Shown here: one piece after another, positions 18,860 to 28,441 of the stretch | Layout of the letters: each line of letters opens with the position of its first letter | Position numbering within the stretch: the stretch's first letter is position 1 | NCBI RefSeq assembly: GCF_029081005.1 | Contig: NZ_JAJQTQ010000016.1 | Span: forward strand, 39,757-103,756 | From: Halomonas elongata | Lineage (GTDB): Bacteria; Pseudomonadota; Gammaproteobacteria; Pseudomonadales; Halomonadaceae | Length of the DNA: 64,000 bases | Reading direction: 5' to 3' | The notes under the pieces: generated by a model | The model's database searches: none | What the model saw: only the letters and a program-made list of their open reading frames with translations | What the model was told of the DNA's origin: nothing | Translations under genes and position numbers: made by a program

Positions 18860-19742
18860 GCGCCGCCCCGGCGACGCGCTGGCGAAGGGCGCGAATCACG
18901 GCATCGTGGGTGGCGGTGTCGAGCTCGCCGGGATGTTGCAGCGGCAGGTGATCCGCCAGGCCGTCGCCGCTGACCACCAGCAGGTCGCTGGTCGCGGCGG
19001 CGTCCTCGATGCGCCAGCCCGGCAGGACCAACACGCCTTGTACCGGAACCGTCCGGCCCACTTCCTTTTCCAGCCAGGTCGCCAGCCAGCGCACGGCGCG
19101 CCGGGTCTCGCGCAGGGGGCGTCGCTCCTTCCAGCCGGGAAAGCGCAGTCGCTCGCTCTCCACGACGACGACATTGTGTTCCTCGCCCGAAGGCAACACG
19201 GCCGGCGTGCGGGCGCGCGTCTCGATGGCGAAGACACCGTGGGGTGTCACCGCCACGTGATCCAGGGTATCGCCGGCTCCCGGCACGTCATGAAAGACGT
19301 AGTAGGGATGCGCCTCGGGACGGATCAGGCGCGAGAGTTCCTGGCCCACGGCCAGCTCGCAGGCCAGGCCCAGCTTGAGGCGTCGGATACGCTGGAAATC
19401 GCGAATCAGGCGCAGGCAGAAGACCAGTACCAGCAGGGTGGAGAGTGCCCCGTACAGCCCCCATTCCAGCCAGTTCTGCTGGCTGGCGAAGAGCATGCGT
19501 CCCATGCCGTAGACCAGCGGCGTCAGGGTGATGATGGGGCCCAGGGCGCCGTTGAGGAACAGGCCGGCGAAGGCACGGTCGAGCCGATCACGCAGTGACT
19601 GGCCCGGTTCGCGCAGGCGATGGGCGTCGAAGGGGGAGCTGACCCGGGCGTCGTGCAGGTTGCGCAGGGCCACCACGATCACCGCGGTCGCCGCCAGGGG
19701 GAACAGAAAGATCAGCGGAAGCAGGTATTCCAGCCAGGCCAT
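18837..19742 (-). CDS. NERD-domain membrane protein
   Basis: 301 residues. The N-terminal part has one membrane helix at residues 5-25 and further hydrophobic helices around 75-125, then a NERD (nuclease-related) domain from about 145 (LACELAVGQELSRL, YYVFHDVP, DHVAVTPHGVFAIETRARTP). The restriction-endonuclease-like core Asp and the Glu-x-Arg in AIETR take the places of the usual D and ExK, so catalysis is uncertain. AAGGA precedes the ATG at 19742; the open frame extends upstream to 20252 across the sirtuin gene and that part is not coding. The function of such proteins is not established. Confidence 0.82.
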   Translation of the reverse strand: MAWLEYLLPLIFLFPLAATAVIVVALRNLHDARVSSPFDAHRLREPGQSLRDRLDRAFAGLFLNGALGPIITLTPLVYGMGRMLFASQQNWLEWGLYGALSTLLVLVFCLRLIRDFQRIRRLKLGLACELAVGQELSRLIRPEAHPYYVFHDVPGAGDTLDHVAVTPHGVFAIETRARTPAVLPSGEEHNVVVVESERLRFPGWKERRPLRETRRAVRWLATWLEKEVGRTVPVQGVLVLPGWRIEDAAATSDLLVVSGDGLADHLPLQHPGELDTATHDAVIRALRQRVAGAALNRTPLS

Positions 19743-19835
19743 CGGGAGTCCTTGCCCGTGGGAGATCCTGCCCATTCTAGACAACCTTGTGCCCCGGGGG
19801 CCATGCTCGGTTCGTGTGAGGAGTGAGGAGTCGAG

Positions 19836-20687
19836 ATGAGCGACATTGAGACACTGGCGGCGTTCGTGGCGCGCACGCCGGGGCTGGCGGTGCTGACCGG
19901 CGCCGGTGTCAGTACGGCCAGCGGCATTCCCGACTACCGTGACGATGCGGGCGACTGGAAGCGTTCGCCGCCCATGCAGCACCAGGTGTTCATGGACAGT
20001 CATGCCGCCCGCCAACGCTACTGGGCGCGGGCCCTGGTCGGTTTTCGTGCCCTGCGCGAGGCGCGCCCCAACCCGGCACACAGGGCCCTGGCCGAGCTCG
20101 AGACGACGGGGCATGTGGCGGGGGTGATCACCCAGAACGTCGATGGCCTGCACCAGCGGGCCGGTTCCCGACGAGTGCTCGATCTGCATGGTCGGGCCGA
20201 CGTGGTGCGCTGCATGGGGTGTGGGGCGCGTCGCATGCGCCACGATCTGCACGACGAACTGGGCGACCTCAATCCCGACTGGCTCGAGCTGGGGGCCAGT
20301 GTCGGTCCGGATGGAGATGCCGACCTGGAGCGCGACTTCGCCGACTTCCGGATTCCTTCGTGCGAGCGATGCGGTGATGGGATCTGGAAGCCGGATGTCG
20401 TGTTCTTCGGCGACAGCGTGCCGCGGGGGAGGGTGGACGATGCCTTCGCCCTGCTGGAGGAGGCCAGCGGGCTACTGGTCGTGGGCTCGTCGCTGATGGT
20501 CTATTCGGGGTTTCGTTTCGCCCGGCGGGCGGCAAGGGACGGCAAGCCGCTAGCCTGCCTCAACCTGGGCCGCACCCGGGCCGACGACCTCTATACACTC
20601 AAGGTGGCGGCCAGCGCCGAGAACGGGCTGGCCGCGTTGGTCGAGTCGCTGGAGGTCATGGCACTGCGTCCAGCCGACCAGGCCTGA
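19836..20687 (+). CDS. SIR2-family NAD-dependent protein deacylase
   Basis: 283 residues. The sirtuin signature motifs occur in order: GAGVSTASGIPDYR (NAD binding), TQNVDGLHQRAG, LDLHGRADVVRC with the catalytic His, a zinc ribbon (CMGCG and CERCG), then KPDVVFFGDSVP and GSSLMVYSGF. It removes acyl groups from lysines using NAD. The long insert in the zinc ribbon and the PDYRD segment suggest the SIRT4-like class II rather than the CobB class. The gene is divergent from the NERD gene, 93 bases apart. Confidence 0.93.
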   Translation: MSDIETLAAFVARTPGLAVLTGAGVSTASGIPDYRDDAGDWKRSPPMQHQVFMDSHAARQRYWARALVGFRALREARPNPAHRALAELETTGHVAGVITQNVDGLHQRAGSRRVLDLHGRADVVRCMGCGARRMRHDLHDELGDLNPDWLELGASVGPDGDADLERDFADFRIPSCERCGDGIWKPDVVFFGDSVPRGRVDDAFALLEEASGLLVVGSSLMVYSGFRFARRAARDGKPLACLNLGRTRADDLYTLKVAASAENGLAALVESLEVMALRPADQA

Positions 20688-20688
20688 T

Positions 20689-20747
20689 CCGAAAAGTCGA
20701 CGAGCCCGACACGTTTTCGACTCCTGGGAAGCGCAGGCACTTTTCGG
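20689..20747. terminator. Long inverted repeat between convergent sirtuin and yciH genes
   Basis: A perfect 9-bp pair, CCGAAAAGT and ACTTTTCGG, encloses 41 bases that hold a smaller AGTCGA/TCGACT pair. It fills the 62-base gap between two convergent genes, so a bidirectional terminator is the simplest reading. Confidence 0.5.
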
Positions 20748-20749
20748 CC

Positions 20750-21124
20750 CTAGCCGCCGGCCAGCTTGACCTTATACCCCCGTTTTTCCAGCTCACCCTT
20801 GAGCACGTCGCGCTGGTCGCCCTGAATCTCGATCACGCCTTCCTTGAGCGCCCCGCCGGTGCCGCAGCGCTTCTTGAGCTCCTTGGCCAGTGCCTTGAGA
20901 TCTGCGGTCTTGAGCGGCACGCCTTCGACCAGGGTCACGCCCTTGCCCTTGCGACCCTTGGTCTCGCGACGCAGCCGGACAATACCGTCCAGATCCGCCA
21001 GGCGAGCCTCCTCGGCGGCCTCTGCGCAGCGGCAGTCATCGATCGGCTGGCGACAGTCGGGGCAGGTGTCGCCGTGTTCGGTGGAGTAGACCAGGCCGCG
21101 CAGCTGGTCCTGCAGGGATGCCAT
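20750..21124 (-). CDS. yciH: SUI1/eIF1-family translation initiation factor homologue YciH
   Basis: 124 residues, close to E. coli YciH. The N-terminus has a Cys cluster (CPDCRQPIDDCRC) that may bind zinc. The SUI1 domain fills the C-terminal 80 residues (RRETKGRKGKGVTLVEGV, then KELKKRCGTGGALKEGVIEIQGDQRDVL). The family resembles eukaryotic eIF1 and is thought to influence initiation fidelity. The ATG at 21124 has CAGGAGG five bases upstream; a longer overlapping open frame in the same phase is spurious. Confidence 0.92.
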   Translation of the reverse strand: MASLQDQLRGLVYSTEHGDTCPDCRQPIDDCRCAEAAEEARLADLDGIVRLRRETKGRKGKGVTLVEGVPLKTADLKALAKELKKRCGTGGALKEGVIEIQGDQRDVLKGELEKRGYKVKLAGG

Positions 21125-21174
21125 GGGGCCTCCTGGACGATGCGGATGTATCGCCGATGATAAAGCGGGGAGCC

Positions 21175-22014
21175 TCAGCGGTCGATCCAGTCGATGAAGA
21201 TCGAAAAGAGCTCGGCCTGAGAGCTCACCGCGAACTTGGCGTAGAGGTTCTTGCGGTGCATGCGTACCGTCTCCGGGGAGATATCGAGTTCCCGGGCGCT
21301 GGACTTGGCCGAGTGGCCGCGCAGCAGCAGCCGGCACACCTGCTGCTCGCGTTCGGTAAGCCGCTCGGCGCCGAAGCGCTGGAAGGCGCCGCGCAGGCGG
21401 TCGGTGAGCGGATTCGGCGAGGCATCGGCCGGCGGCGTGTCGGCGGTCTGCCAGTGGTGATGCCCCAAGGCCAGGACCATGGGCGCCAGGGCGCGCAGGG
21501 TGTCCAGTTCCGGCTGGGTGAAGGGTGCGGCGCTCAGGCCATGGTAGAGGCAGATGGAGATGCGCTGCCCGGGCGCCAGGTCGAGCAGGAAGTAGCAGTC
21601 CTCCACCGAGCCCGCCTCCAGGTAGTAGACCCGATAGTATTCGCTGCGGAAGAAGTCGTCCGGGGCGATCTCGGCCAGATGGTGGAAGCCCTCGCCGAGG
21701 CCCTGGTCGACGGCCAGGCAGAAGGGGTCGAGCAGATAGCCGCGGGAGAAGTAGCGCCCGAGGATCCGGTCGCGACCCTCGGGCGGAATGCCTCGCTGGT
21801 ACAGCAGCCGGGGCGCCTGGCGGGCGTCCTCGAGGATCACCAGGGTCGATTCGGTGGGTACCAGACGGTCGATGGCCGCGATCAGGGCTTCGGTAAAGCC
21901 TGGCTGGCGGCACCGGGCATGGGCCTCGGCCAGGGCGCGGTGCCAGCCTTCGAGGGCGGCGAGCGAGAGGGCTGGCGAGGACGTGTCGGACGTGCGGGGT
22001 GATGGCGTCGCGAT
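21175..22014 (-). CDS. LuxR-family transcriptional regulator, without a standard start codon
   Basis: About 279 residues if read from an ATC at 22014. The C-terminal GerE/LuxR helix-turn-helix is clear ([43 protein letters not shown]). The N-terminal 190 residues look like a ligand-binding domain of unknown specificity. The open frame runs upstream to 23883 without a good start: no ATG or GTG lies near the protein's beginning, a TTG at 22065 has no ribosome binding site, and an ATC at 22014 has GGAGG six bases upstream. It is divergent from the aminotransferase-permease pair and is its likely regulator. Alternatives are a base error or a start about 45 codons downstream. Confidence 0.82.
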   Translation of the reverse strand: MATPSPRTSDTSSPALSLAALEGWHRALAEAHARCRQPGFTEALIAAIDRLVPTESTLVILEDARQAPRLLYQRGIPPEGRDRILGRYFSRGYLLDPFCLAVDQGLGEGFHHLAEIAPDDFFRSEYYRVYYLEAGSVEDCYFLLDLAPGQRISICLYHGLSAAPFTQPELDTLRALAPMVLALGHHHWQTADTPPADASPNPLTDRLRGAFQRFGAERLTEREQQVCRLLLRGHSAKSSARELDISPETVRMHRKNLYAKFAVSSQAELFSIFIDWIDR

Positions 22015-22060
22015 GGTCGGCCTCCGGGGCGGAGCAGGGGCGCGGGGCGCCCTCGCCCCA

Positions 22061-22070
22061 CCCAATTGGG
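22061..22070. promoter_or_regulatory. Palindrome in the LuxR / aminotransferase divergent region
   Basis: CCCAATTGGG is a perfect 10-bp palindrome, 46 bases before the LuxR coding region and 65 before the aminotransferase ATG. It is a candidate operator for the divergent regulator, judged from position only. Confidence 0.4.
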
Positions 22071-22134
22071 GTATGGGGGCGGCGTCGAGAGGCTGCCTAT
22101 ACTGCCGCCACTCTTTGCCGCCGACAGGATGCGT

Positions 22135-23547
22135 ATGACTAATATCACCGAATCGAAACGTTTTTCCAATTTCGACAAGGACCGCCTCATCGACGCCGAC
22201 AAGGCGCACTACATGCACGGCTACCACGTCTTCGACGACCATCGCGAGCAGGGCTCGCTGACCATCGTCGACGGTGACGGCGCCCATATCCAGGACGCCG
22301 AGGGCCAGCGCTATCTGGATGCCGTGGGTGGCATGTGGTGCACCAACATCGGCCTGGGCCGCGAGGAGATGGTCGAGGCCATCGCCGACCAGACCCGCCG
22401 TCTCGCCTACTCCAACTCCTTCGCCGACATGGCCAACGACCGCGCCATCGAGCTCAGCGAGAAGCTGGCCGAGCTGGCGCCAGGTGACCTGAACCGCGTC
22501 TTCCTGACCACCGGCGGCTCCACTGCGGTCGACACCGCCATCCGCCTGGTGCACTTCTACCAGAACTGCCGCGGCAAGCCCGAGAAGAAGCAGGTCATCA
22601 CCCGCATCAATGCCTATCACGGCTCGACCTACCTGACCATGTCGCTGGGCGGCAAGCAGGCCGATCGCCCGCCGGAGTTCGATTTCCTCTCCGAGGGCAT
22701 TCACCATCTGAGCTGCCCCTACCCCTATCGCGAGGCCCGGGGACGCAGCGAGGCCGAGTTCCTCGACGCCCTGGTCGCGGAGTTCGAGGCCAGGATCGCC
22801 GAGGTCGGCGCGGAACGGATCGGCGCCTTTCTGGCCGAGCCGATCATGGGCTCCGGCGGCGTGATCATTCCTCCCGAGGGCTATCATCGCCGCATGTGGG
22901 AGGTCTGCCAGCGCCACGATATCCTCTATATCTCCGACGAGGTGGTGACCTCCTTCGGCCGCCTGGGCCATTTCTTCGCTTCCGAGGACGAGTTCGGCGT
23001 GGTGCCGGATATCATCACCACCGCCAAGGGCCTGACCTCTGGCTATCAGCCGTTGGGCGCCTGCATCTTCTCGGAGCGGCTGTGGGAGGTGATCGCCGAG
23101 CCCGGTACGGGGCGCTGCTTCAGCCACGGCTTCACCTATTCCGGCCACCCGGTGGCTTGTGCCGCGGCGCTGAAGAACATCGAGATCATCGAGCGCGAGG
23201 CGCTGCTGCCGCGGGCCCGCGAGGTGGGGCGCTACTTCGAGGAGCGCCTGGCCACCCTGGCCGAGCTGCCGATCGTCGGCGAGGTGCGCGCCAAGCGCTT
23301 CATGGCCTGCGTGGAGTTCGTTGCCGACAAGACCACCCGCGAGCTGTTCCCCGAGGAGCTCAATATCGGCGAATGGGTGCACCTGCGCGCCGAACGGCGC
23401 GGTCTGCTGGTGCGGCCGATCGTGCACCTCAACGTCATGTCCCCCGCCGTGACCCTGACCCACCAGGAAGTCGATTTCATCGTCGACGTGCTGCGCGACA
23501 GCATCCTCGAGACCGTCGAGGACCTGCGCGCCGCCGGGCACTGGTGA
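22135..23547 (+). CDS. Class III PLP-dependent aminotransferase (omega-amino acid/diamine type)
   Basis: 470 residues, fold type I. The pattern of residues 20-60 ([20 protein letters not shown]), the PLP-contacting INAYHGSTY, the acidic [13 protein letters not shown] and the Schiff-base Lys in [10 protein letters not shown] place it with pyruvate-dependent omega-aminotransferases, related to SpuC and to taurine/beta-alanine aminotransferases. It would move an omega-amino group from an imported amine to pyruvate. The ATG at 22135 is used because ACAGG lies at proper distance; the ATG at 22129 is the alternative. An amino-acid permease gene follows and the two are likely a uptake-plus-transamination unit. 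Substrate not determined. Confidence 0.9.
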   Translation: MTNITESKRFSNFDKDRLIDADKAHYMHGYHVFDDHREQGSLTIVDGDGAHIQDAEGQRYLDAVGGMWCTNIGLGREEMVEAIADQTRRLAYSNSFADMANDRAIELSEKLAELAPGDLNRVFLTTGGSTAVDTAIRLVHFYQNCRGKPEKKQVITRINAYHGSTYLTMSLGGKQADRPPEFDFLSEGIHHLSCPYPYREARGRSEAEFLDALVAEFEARIAEVGAERIGAFLAEPIMGSGGVIIPPEGYHRRMWEVCQRHDILYISDEVVTSFGRLGHFFASEDEFGVVPDIITTAKGLTSGYQPLGACIFSERLWEVIAEPGTGRCFSHGFTYSGHPVACAAALKNIEIIEREALLPRAREVGRYFEERLATLAELPIVGEVRAKRFMACVEFVADKTTRELFPEELNIGEWVHLRAERRGLLVRPIVHLNVMSPAVTLTHQEVDFIVDVLRDSILETVEDLRAAGHW

Positions 23548-23552
23548 GGCCC

Positions 23553-23580
23553 GCCCGCGCGGCATGACCACCGCGCGGGC
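23553..23580 (+). terminator. GC-rich hairpin between aminotransferase and permease genes
   Basis: A 10-bp stem (GCCCGCGCGG with CCGCGCGGGC) and 8-base loop lies six bases after the aminotransferase stop. It lacks a T-run, so it may be a leaky terminator or an mRNA-stabilising hairpin. Confidence 0.55.
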
Positions 23581-23667
23581 CCCTCGTTCATTCCCGCTTC
23601 GCGTATCGGGCGTTCGGCGGCCGATGCGCGCGTCACGCTGCATTTCCTCCTGGCTGGAGTCTTTCTC

Positions 23668-25074
23668 ATGGAAGTCAACAAGAACAAGGTACTGCGGTGC
23701 CGCGACGTCACCCTGTACACCGTCTCGGCGATGCTGTTCATGGACCAGATCGCCCTGGCCGCCTCGCTGGGCTCGACAAGCCTGTTCTGGTGGGCCTACG
23801 TGCTGGTGCTGCTGTTTCTGCCCATGGCCATGATGACCTCGGAGCTCGGGACCGCCTATCCGAGCAACGGCGGCGTCTATCACTGGGTGCGCCTGGCCTT
23901 CGGCTTTCGCTGGGGCGCCCGGGTGTCCTGGATGTACTGGGTCAACAACGCCCTGTGGATGCCCTCGGTCTACATCCTGTTCGCCAGCATGCTCAGCGCC
24001 TTCTATTTCCCCGACATGAGCCTGTGGCTGCAGATCTTCATCGGCTGCAGCCTGGCATTGGTGACCTCGCTGTGCACCAGCGCGAGCCTGCGCTTCGGCA
24101 AGTGGCTGCCTAACCTGGGCGCGGTACTGAAGCTGATCTCGGTGCTGGTACTGGTGGTGGGCGGCCTGCGCTACGGCTTCAACGAGGGCTTCGCCAATCC
24201 CTTCACCCTGGAGGGGATCGTGCCGTCCGCGCCGGCGTCCATCGCCGCCCTGGGGGTGATGGTGTACGGCATCATGGGCACCGAGCTGGCCTGCTGCAGT
24301 GCCGCCGAGATGGTCGCGCCGCGTCGCGACATCCCCCGGGCGGTGCTGGCCTCGGGGCTACTGATCGCCGCCTTCAACGTGCTGGGCACCATCGGGGTGC
24401 TGGCCGCGGTGCCCACTGACCAGACCGACGTGACCACCATCTTCGCCGAGTCGCTGTTCAACATGTACGGCCACGATGGCTGGGGCGGCCTGTTGGCCAA
24501 CCTGGTGGGCGGCTTCGTGCTCTTCACCTTCTTCACCAACATGGTGACCTGGAGCATGGGCACCAACCGCGCCGCGGTAGAGGCTGCCCACGCCGGCGAG
24601 TTCCCCCGGGTGTTCGGCATCGTGCATCCACGCCACGACACCCCGGTGGGCTCGGCGCTGCTCGCCTCCACGGTGAGCATCCTGGTGATGCTGGTCTACG
24701 GCTTGGTGGCCGACACCGCCGAGGGCCTGTTCTGGACCCTGCTGTCGATCTTCGCGATGATCTTCATGATGCCCTATGTGCTGATGTGCCTGGCCTTCAT
24801 CAAGCTGCGGCTGAGCAGCGACGCGCCGCGGCCCTTCCGCCTGCCGCTGGGCAATCGCCTGGCCTGCCTGTGGGCCGCCGTGGTCGGGTTGCACGTGGTC
24901 GCCGGCATCGTGTTCTTCGTGGTGACCCCTGGCGAGCCGATGGACTGGGACTACGCGGGCAAGATCCTCGCCGGCGTGGTGCTGGCCCTGGCGATCGGCG
25001 AGGTCATGATCGGCCTCGGCCGGCGGCAGAAGCGTCGCCGTCGGCCCGTCGCGGAACCGGCAGTGCCGGGCTGA
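23668..25074 (+). CDS. APC-superfamily amino acid/amine permease
   Basis: 468 residues with 12 predicted membrane helices. The early helices show ALAASLGSTSLFWWAYVLVLLF and the SELGTAYPSNGGVYHW segment typical of APC transporters, followed by GIMGTELACCSAAEM, the helix-6 region of substrate binding. It is expected to import the substrate of the aminotransferase encoded 120 bases upstream. The C-terminal tail is strongly basic (RRQKRRRRP), consistent with a cytoplasmic end. Confidence 0.9.
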   Translation: MEVNKNKVLRCRDVTLYTVSAMLFMDQIALAASLGSTSLFWWAYVLVLLFLPMAMMTSELGTAYPSNGGVYHWVRLAFGFRWGARVSWMYWVNNALWMPSVYILFASMLSAFYFPDMSLWLQIFIGCSLALVTSLCTSASLRFGKWLPNLGAVLKLISVLVLVVGGLRYGFNEGFANPFTLEGIVPSAPASIAALGVMVYGIMGTELACCSAAEMVAPRRDIPRAVLASGLLIAAFNVLGTIGVLAAVPTDQTDVTTIFAESLFNMYGHDGWGGLLANLVGGFVLFTFFTNMVTWSMGTNRAAVEAAHAGEFPRVFGIVHPRHDTPVGSALLASTVSILVMLVYGLVADTAEGLFWTLLSIFAMIFMMPYVLMCLAFIKLRLSSDAPRPFRLPLGNRLACLWAAVVGLHVVAGIVFFVVTPGEPMDWDYAGKILAGVVLALAIGEVMIGLGRRQKRRRRPVAEPAVPG

Positions 25075-25110
25075 GGCGACTCGAGACGAGTCTCGCCGCC
25101 ATGAACGCAC

Positions 25111-25136
25111 GGGCCCATCCCGCCAGGGGTGGGCCC
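25111..25136. terminator. Hairpin between convergent permease and FMN dehydrogenase genes
   Basis: GGGCCCATCCC pairs with GGGTGGGCCC with one bulged base and a short loop, in the 93-base gap between two convergent genes. A second hairpin (CGAGAC/GTCTCG) sits at about 25082-25095. Probably bidirectional termination. Confidence 0.6.
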
Positions 25137-25167
25137 ATGCCTTATCGCCTGCGGCAGGCCCAGCCCG

Positions 25168-26349
25168 CTATCCGCGGCGAGAGTTCACCAGAGCGCTCGC
25201 GTCCAGGTCGGCGATCCGGTCGACCCCCAACAGGCCGATGGTTCGGTCGATTTCCCCCTGCAGGATCTCCAGGGCGTGTTCGACGCCTGCCTGCCCGCCC
25301 GCGGCCAGCCCGTACAGGGTGGTACGCCCCAGCCAGACTGCATCCGCGCCGAGGGCCAGTGCCTTGACGACCTCCGTCCCTCGTCGGAAGCCGCTGTCGA
25401 TGAAGAGCTGGCAGCGTTGGCCGACACGTGCCTTGGCCTCGGGCAGGACCTCGAACGGTGAGCGTGCATGATCGAGCTGTCGGCCGCCGTGGTTGGACAG
25501 CACGACTGCGTCGACACCGAGTGTGGCGGCCTGTGCCGCCTCGTCGGGTGACAGGATGCCCTTGACGATCAGCTTGCCCGGCCAGCGGTCGCGCAACCAG
25601 GCGATGTCGTCCCAGTTCAGGGTCGGATCCAGCTGCTGGCCGATGACCGCCGAGGCACCCTGCACGCTCTGCTTGCCGGGCGGCAGCAGGTCGCCGAGGT
25701 TCTTGAAGGCCGGCATGCCGTCGGGAATCAGCACGTCGGCGATCCAGCGCGGACGCGTCAACAGGTGGGCGAGGTTACGCAGGGTCGGCTGCATGGGCTT
25801 GCGGAAGTTGCGCAGGTCCCACTCCCGATTGCCATAGATGGCGCTGTCGGTGGTGACGACGAGCGTCTCGTAGCCGGCTGTCTGGCAGCGGTCCACCAGT
25901 TTCCTGACATAATCGCGATCGCGATAGAAGTAGATCTGCATCCAGGCATTGAGCCCCTCGACGGCGGCGATGTCCTCCAGCGAGGTCGTGGCCACGTTAC
26001 TGAGCACGAAGGGAATGTTCGCGCCGGATGCCGCCGTCGCCAGCTTGATGTCGCCGTGACGCGTCAGCATGCCGTTGTAACCGGTGGGGCCGATCACCAG
26101 GGGCAGGGCATGGCGCTGGCCCAGCAGCGTAGTCGAGAGCTCCCGGGGGCCGACCCGGGTCAGGGTCCGGGGTTCGAACAGGTAGTCGTCAAATACCTCG
26201 CGATTGCGCCGGAGGGTGCGTTCGTCATCGGCGCCGCCCTGGAGGTACTCGAACACGAAGTTGGGCAACCGTCGCCGGGCGATCCGTTCCAGGTCGGCGA
26301 TATTGAGCGCTCGTTGGTAGTCGGTGCCGGTATAGGGGCGGCGTTTCAC
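25168..26349 (-). CDS. FMN-dependent alpha-hydroxy-acid dehydrogenase (LldD/MdlB type)
   Basis: 393 residues with a GTG start preceded by GGGAG. The FMN-dependent 2-hydroxyacid family oxidises L-lactate, glycolate, mandelate and related acids. Visible landmarks are IADLERIARRRLPNFVFEYLQGGADDE near the N-terminus, the flavin site LPLVIGPTGYNGM, TTDSAIYGNRE, VKGILSPDEA, and the active-site VLSNHGGRQLDH with catalytic His followed by IDSGFRRGTEVVKALALGADAVWLGR. The N-terminus lacks a membrane anchor. It is divergent from the GntR gene of the gulonate operon and may share its control. The physiological acid is not evident. Confidence 0.9.
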   Translation of the reverse strand: MKRRPYTGTDYQRALNIADLERIARRRLPNFVFEYLQGGADDERTLRRNREVFDDYLFEPRTLTRVGPRELSTTLLGQRHALPLVIGPTGYNGMLTRHGDIKLATAASGANIPFVLSNVATTSLEDIAAVEGLNAWMQIYFYRDRDYVRKLVDRCQTAGYETLVVTTDSAIYGNREWDLRNFRKPMQPTLRNLAHLLTRPRWIADVLIPDGMPAFKNLGDLLPPGKQSVQGASAVIGQQLDPTLNWDDIAWLRDRWPGKLIVKGILSPDEAAQAATLGVDAVVLSNHGGRQLDHARSPFEVLPEAKARVGQRCQLFIDSGFRRGTEVVKALALGADAVWLGRTTLYGLAAGGQAGVEHALEILQGEIDRTIGLLGVDRIADLDASALVNSRRG

Positions 26350-26413
26350 AGTGATCTCCCAGATGGTGAGCGTGGCACTAAAGTCTAGGGCGAGAGTGCT
26401 TCCTGTTTTCTTG

Positions 26414-26429
26414 CCATACTACCATACTA
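26414..26429. promoter_or_regulatory. Tandem 8-bp repeat in the GntR / FMN dehydrogenase divergent region
   Basis: CCATACTA occurs twice head to tail in a short AT-rich stretch between the divergent genes, 55 bases before the GntR ATG. It may be an operator of the GntR regulator or part of a promoter. Position is the only support. Confidence 0.35.
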
Positions 26430-26483
26430 GTCATATCAGAAAGGCGGCGGCCAGGACCGCGGCGACATATCGGGGTGAAACAC

Positions 26484-27221
26484 ATGACGACGACATTACA
26501 GGCGCTATGGCAGGAAACTCGTGATCGTGACTCGGTGCGTCGACGCCTCCATGAAGTGCTTCGCCAGTCGATCATTCGCATGGTGCTGGCGCCGGGGCAG
26601 GCGCTGTCGGAGAAGGAGCTCGCCGACACCTTCTCGGTGAGCCGCCAGCCGGTCCGCGAGGCCTTCATCCGGCTGTCCGAGGCGGGGCTGGTCGAGGTAC
26701 GTCCGCAGCGGGGTACCTTCGTGGTCAAGATCTCGCAGCAGGCGGTGCTCGAGGCGCGCTTCGTGCGTGAAGCGGTGGAGGTGGCCGTGGCGCGCGAGGC
26801 CGCGACTCGCGGACTGGACCGGCCGGTGCTCGCCGAGCTGCACGACTTGATCGAGCGCCAGCGGCGCTGCATCGAGCCGGACGATCATGACCGCTTCTTC
26901 CTGCTCGACGAGGATTTCCATCGTGCCTTGTCGCTGGGTATCGGCCAGCAGGCCGCCTGGAAGGTGACCGAAGAGGTCAAGGCGCAGCTCGATCGTGTGC
27001 GCTATCTGAGCGTTCCCGAGAGTACGCCCCTCGACAAGCTGATCGCTCAGCACGAGGCCATCGTCGATGCCATCGAACGGCAGGATAGCGAAGCCGCGGC
27101 CGAGGCGATGCGTGTTCACCAGAGCGAGATTCTGGAGTCGCTGCCCGATCTGGTGCGCCGCTTCCCCGAGATGTTCCAGTCCGCCCAGACACCAGCGCTC
27201 GCCGAGGAGACCCAGGCATGA
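26484..27221 (+). CDS. GntR-family regulator, FadR/FCD subfamily
   Basis: 245 residues. The N-terminal winged helix-turn-helix reads [43 protein letters not shown] (in pieces), followed by an all-helical FCD ligand domain with the metal-binding Asp/His positions ([11 protein letters not shown], then [17 protein letters not shown] segment with His). Members near hexuronate genes sense sugar acids such as D-fructuronate or D-mannonate. It is the first gene of the gulonate operon and overlaps the ManD gene by four bases. The ATG at 26484 is favoured over a GTG at 26475. Confidence 0.9.
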   Translation: MTTTLQALWQETRDRDSVRRRLHEVLRQSIIRMVLAPGQALSEKELADTFSVSRQPVREAFIRLSEAGLVEVRPQRGTFVVKISQQAVLEARFVREAVEVAVAREAATRGLDRPVLAELHDLIERQRRCIEPDDHDRFFLLDEDFHRALSLGIGQQAAWKVTEEVKAQLDRVRYLSVPESTPLDKLIAQHEAIVDAIERQDSEAAAEAMRVHQSEILESLPDLVRRFPEMFQSAQTPALAEETQA

Positions 27222-28429
27222 AGATCGAACGGGCCTATACGATTGTCACCGCGCCGGGACGCAACTTCGTCACCCTCAAGATCGTGACCGACGAAGGCGT
27301 CTACGGCATCGGCGATGCCACCCTCAACGGTCGCGAGCAGGCGGTGGTCGCCTATCTCGAGGAACACGTGATTCCTGCTCTGATCGGCCGCGATCCTCAG
27401 CGTATCGAGGACATCTGGCACTACCTCTATCGCGGTGCCTACTGGCGGCGGGGACCGGTGACCATGAGCGCCATCGGCGCTGTGGACATGGCACTGTGGG
27501 ACATCAAGGCCAAGGCGGCGGGCATGCCGCTGTACCAGTTGCTGGGTGGCAAGAGCCGGGAGCGAGTCATGGTCTATGGCCATGCCACCGGCAAGGATAT
27601 CGAGGCTTGCCTCGACGAGGTGGCCCGGCATGTCGAGGAAGGCTACCGCGCGGTGCGGGTGCAGGCCGGGGTGCCGGGCATTGCCAGCATCTACGGCGTG
27701 GCCAAGAAGCCCGGCGAGCGCTACGAGCCCGCCGATGCCGACCTGCCGGCCGAGCACGTCTGGAACACCGCCAAGTACCTCAACCATGCGCCCAAGCTGT
27801 TCGCCGCCGTGCGCGAGCGCTTCGGCGACGACCTGCATGTGCTGCACGATGTCCACCACCGGTTGACGCCCATCGAGGCGGCGCGGCTGGGCAAGGAGGT
27901 CGAGCCCTTCCACCTGTTCTGGCTGGAAGACTGCGTGCCGGCGGAGAATCAGGAGAGCTTCCGGCTGATCCGCCAGCACACCACCACGCCGCTGGCGGTG
28001 GGCGAGGTCTTCAACAGCCTCTACGACGCCAAGACGTTGATCGAGAACCAGTGGATCGACTACATCCGCGCGACCCTCACTCATGCCGGCGGCATCACCC
28101 ACATGCGGCGGTTGGCCGACCTGGCCGGGCTCTATCACGTGCGCACCGGTTTTCATGGTCCCACCGACCTGTCGCCGGTGTGCCTGGGGGCGGCGATCCA
28201 CTTCGATACCTGGGTGCCCAATTTCGGCATCCAGGAGTACATGCCCCACGAAGACGTCACCAATGAGGTCTTCCCCCACGACTACCGCTTCGAGGATGGC
28301 CACTTCCTGGTCGGCGAGACGCCGGGGCACGGCGTCGACATCGACGAGCAGGTGGCCGCCAGGTATCCCTATCGTCGTGCCAGCCTGCCGGTCAACCGGC
28401 TCGAGGACGGCACCCTGTGGCACTGGTAA
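27218..28429 (+). CDS. ManD-type D-mannonate dehydratase (enolase superfamily)
   Basis: 403 residues, the exact family length. It should remove water from D-mannonate (or, in some members, D-gluconate) to give 2-keto-3-deoxy-D-gluconate. Landmarks: N-terminal capping domain, [12 protein letters not shown] with the catalytic Arg, LHDVHHRL with metal Asp and acid/base His, LEDCVPAE and GEVFN with the other metal-binding Glu residues, and [10 protein letters not shown] with the second His. The sequence closely resembles what I recall of the Chromohalobacter salexigens ManD, a low-activity enzyme. An unrelated UxuA-type mannonate dehydratase is encoded at the end of the same operon, so ManD may have an accessory or different role. 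Confidence 0.93.
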   Translation: MKIERAYTIVTAPGRNFVTLKIVTDEGVYGIGDATLNGREQAVVAYLEEHVIPALIGRDPQRIEDIWHYLYRGAYWRRGPVTMSAIGAVDMALWDIKAKAAGMPLYQLLGGKSRERVMVYGHATGKDIEACLDEVARHVEEGYRAVRVQAGVPGIASIYGVAKKPGERYEPADADLPAEHVWNTAKYLNHAPKLFAAVRERFGDDLHVLHDVHHRLTPIEAARLGKEVEPFHLFWLEDCVPAENQESFRLIRQHTTTPLAVGEVFNSLYDAKTLIENQWIDYIRATLTHAGGITHMRRLADLAGLYHVRTGFHGPTDLSPVCLGAAIHFDTWVPNFGIQEYMPHEDVTNEVFPHDYRFEDGHFLVGETPGHGVDIDEQVAARYPYRRASLPVNRLEDGTLWHW

Positions 28430-28441
28430 CGAGGTAAGCCG

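Noticed and set aside
21175..23883. A 902-residue minus-strand open frame
   Set aside because: Only its last 279 residues resemble a protein (LuxR); the rest is antisense to the aminotransferase gene and reflects GC-rich codon bias.
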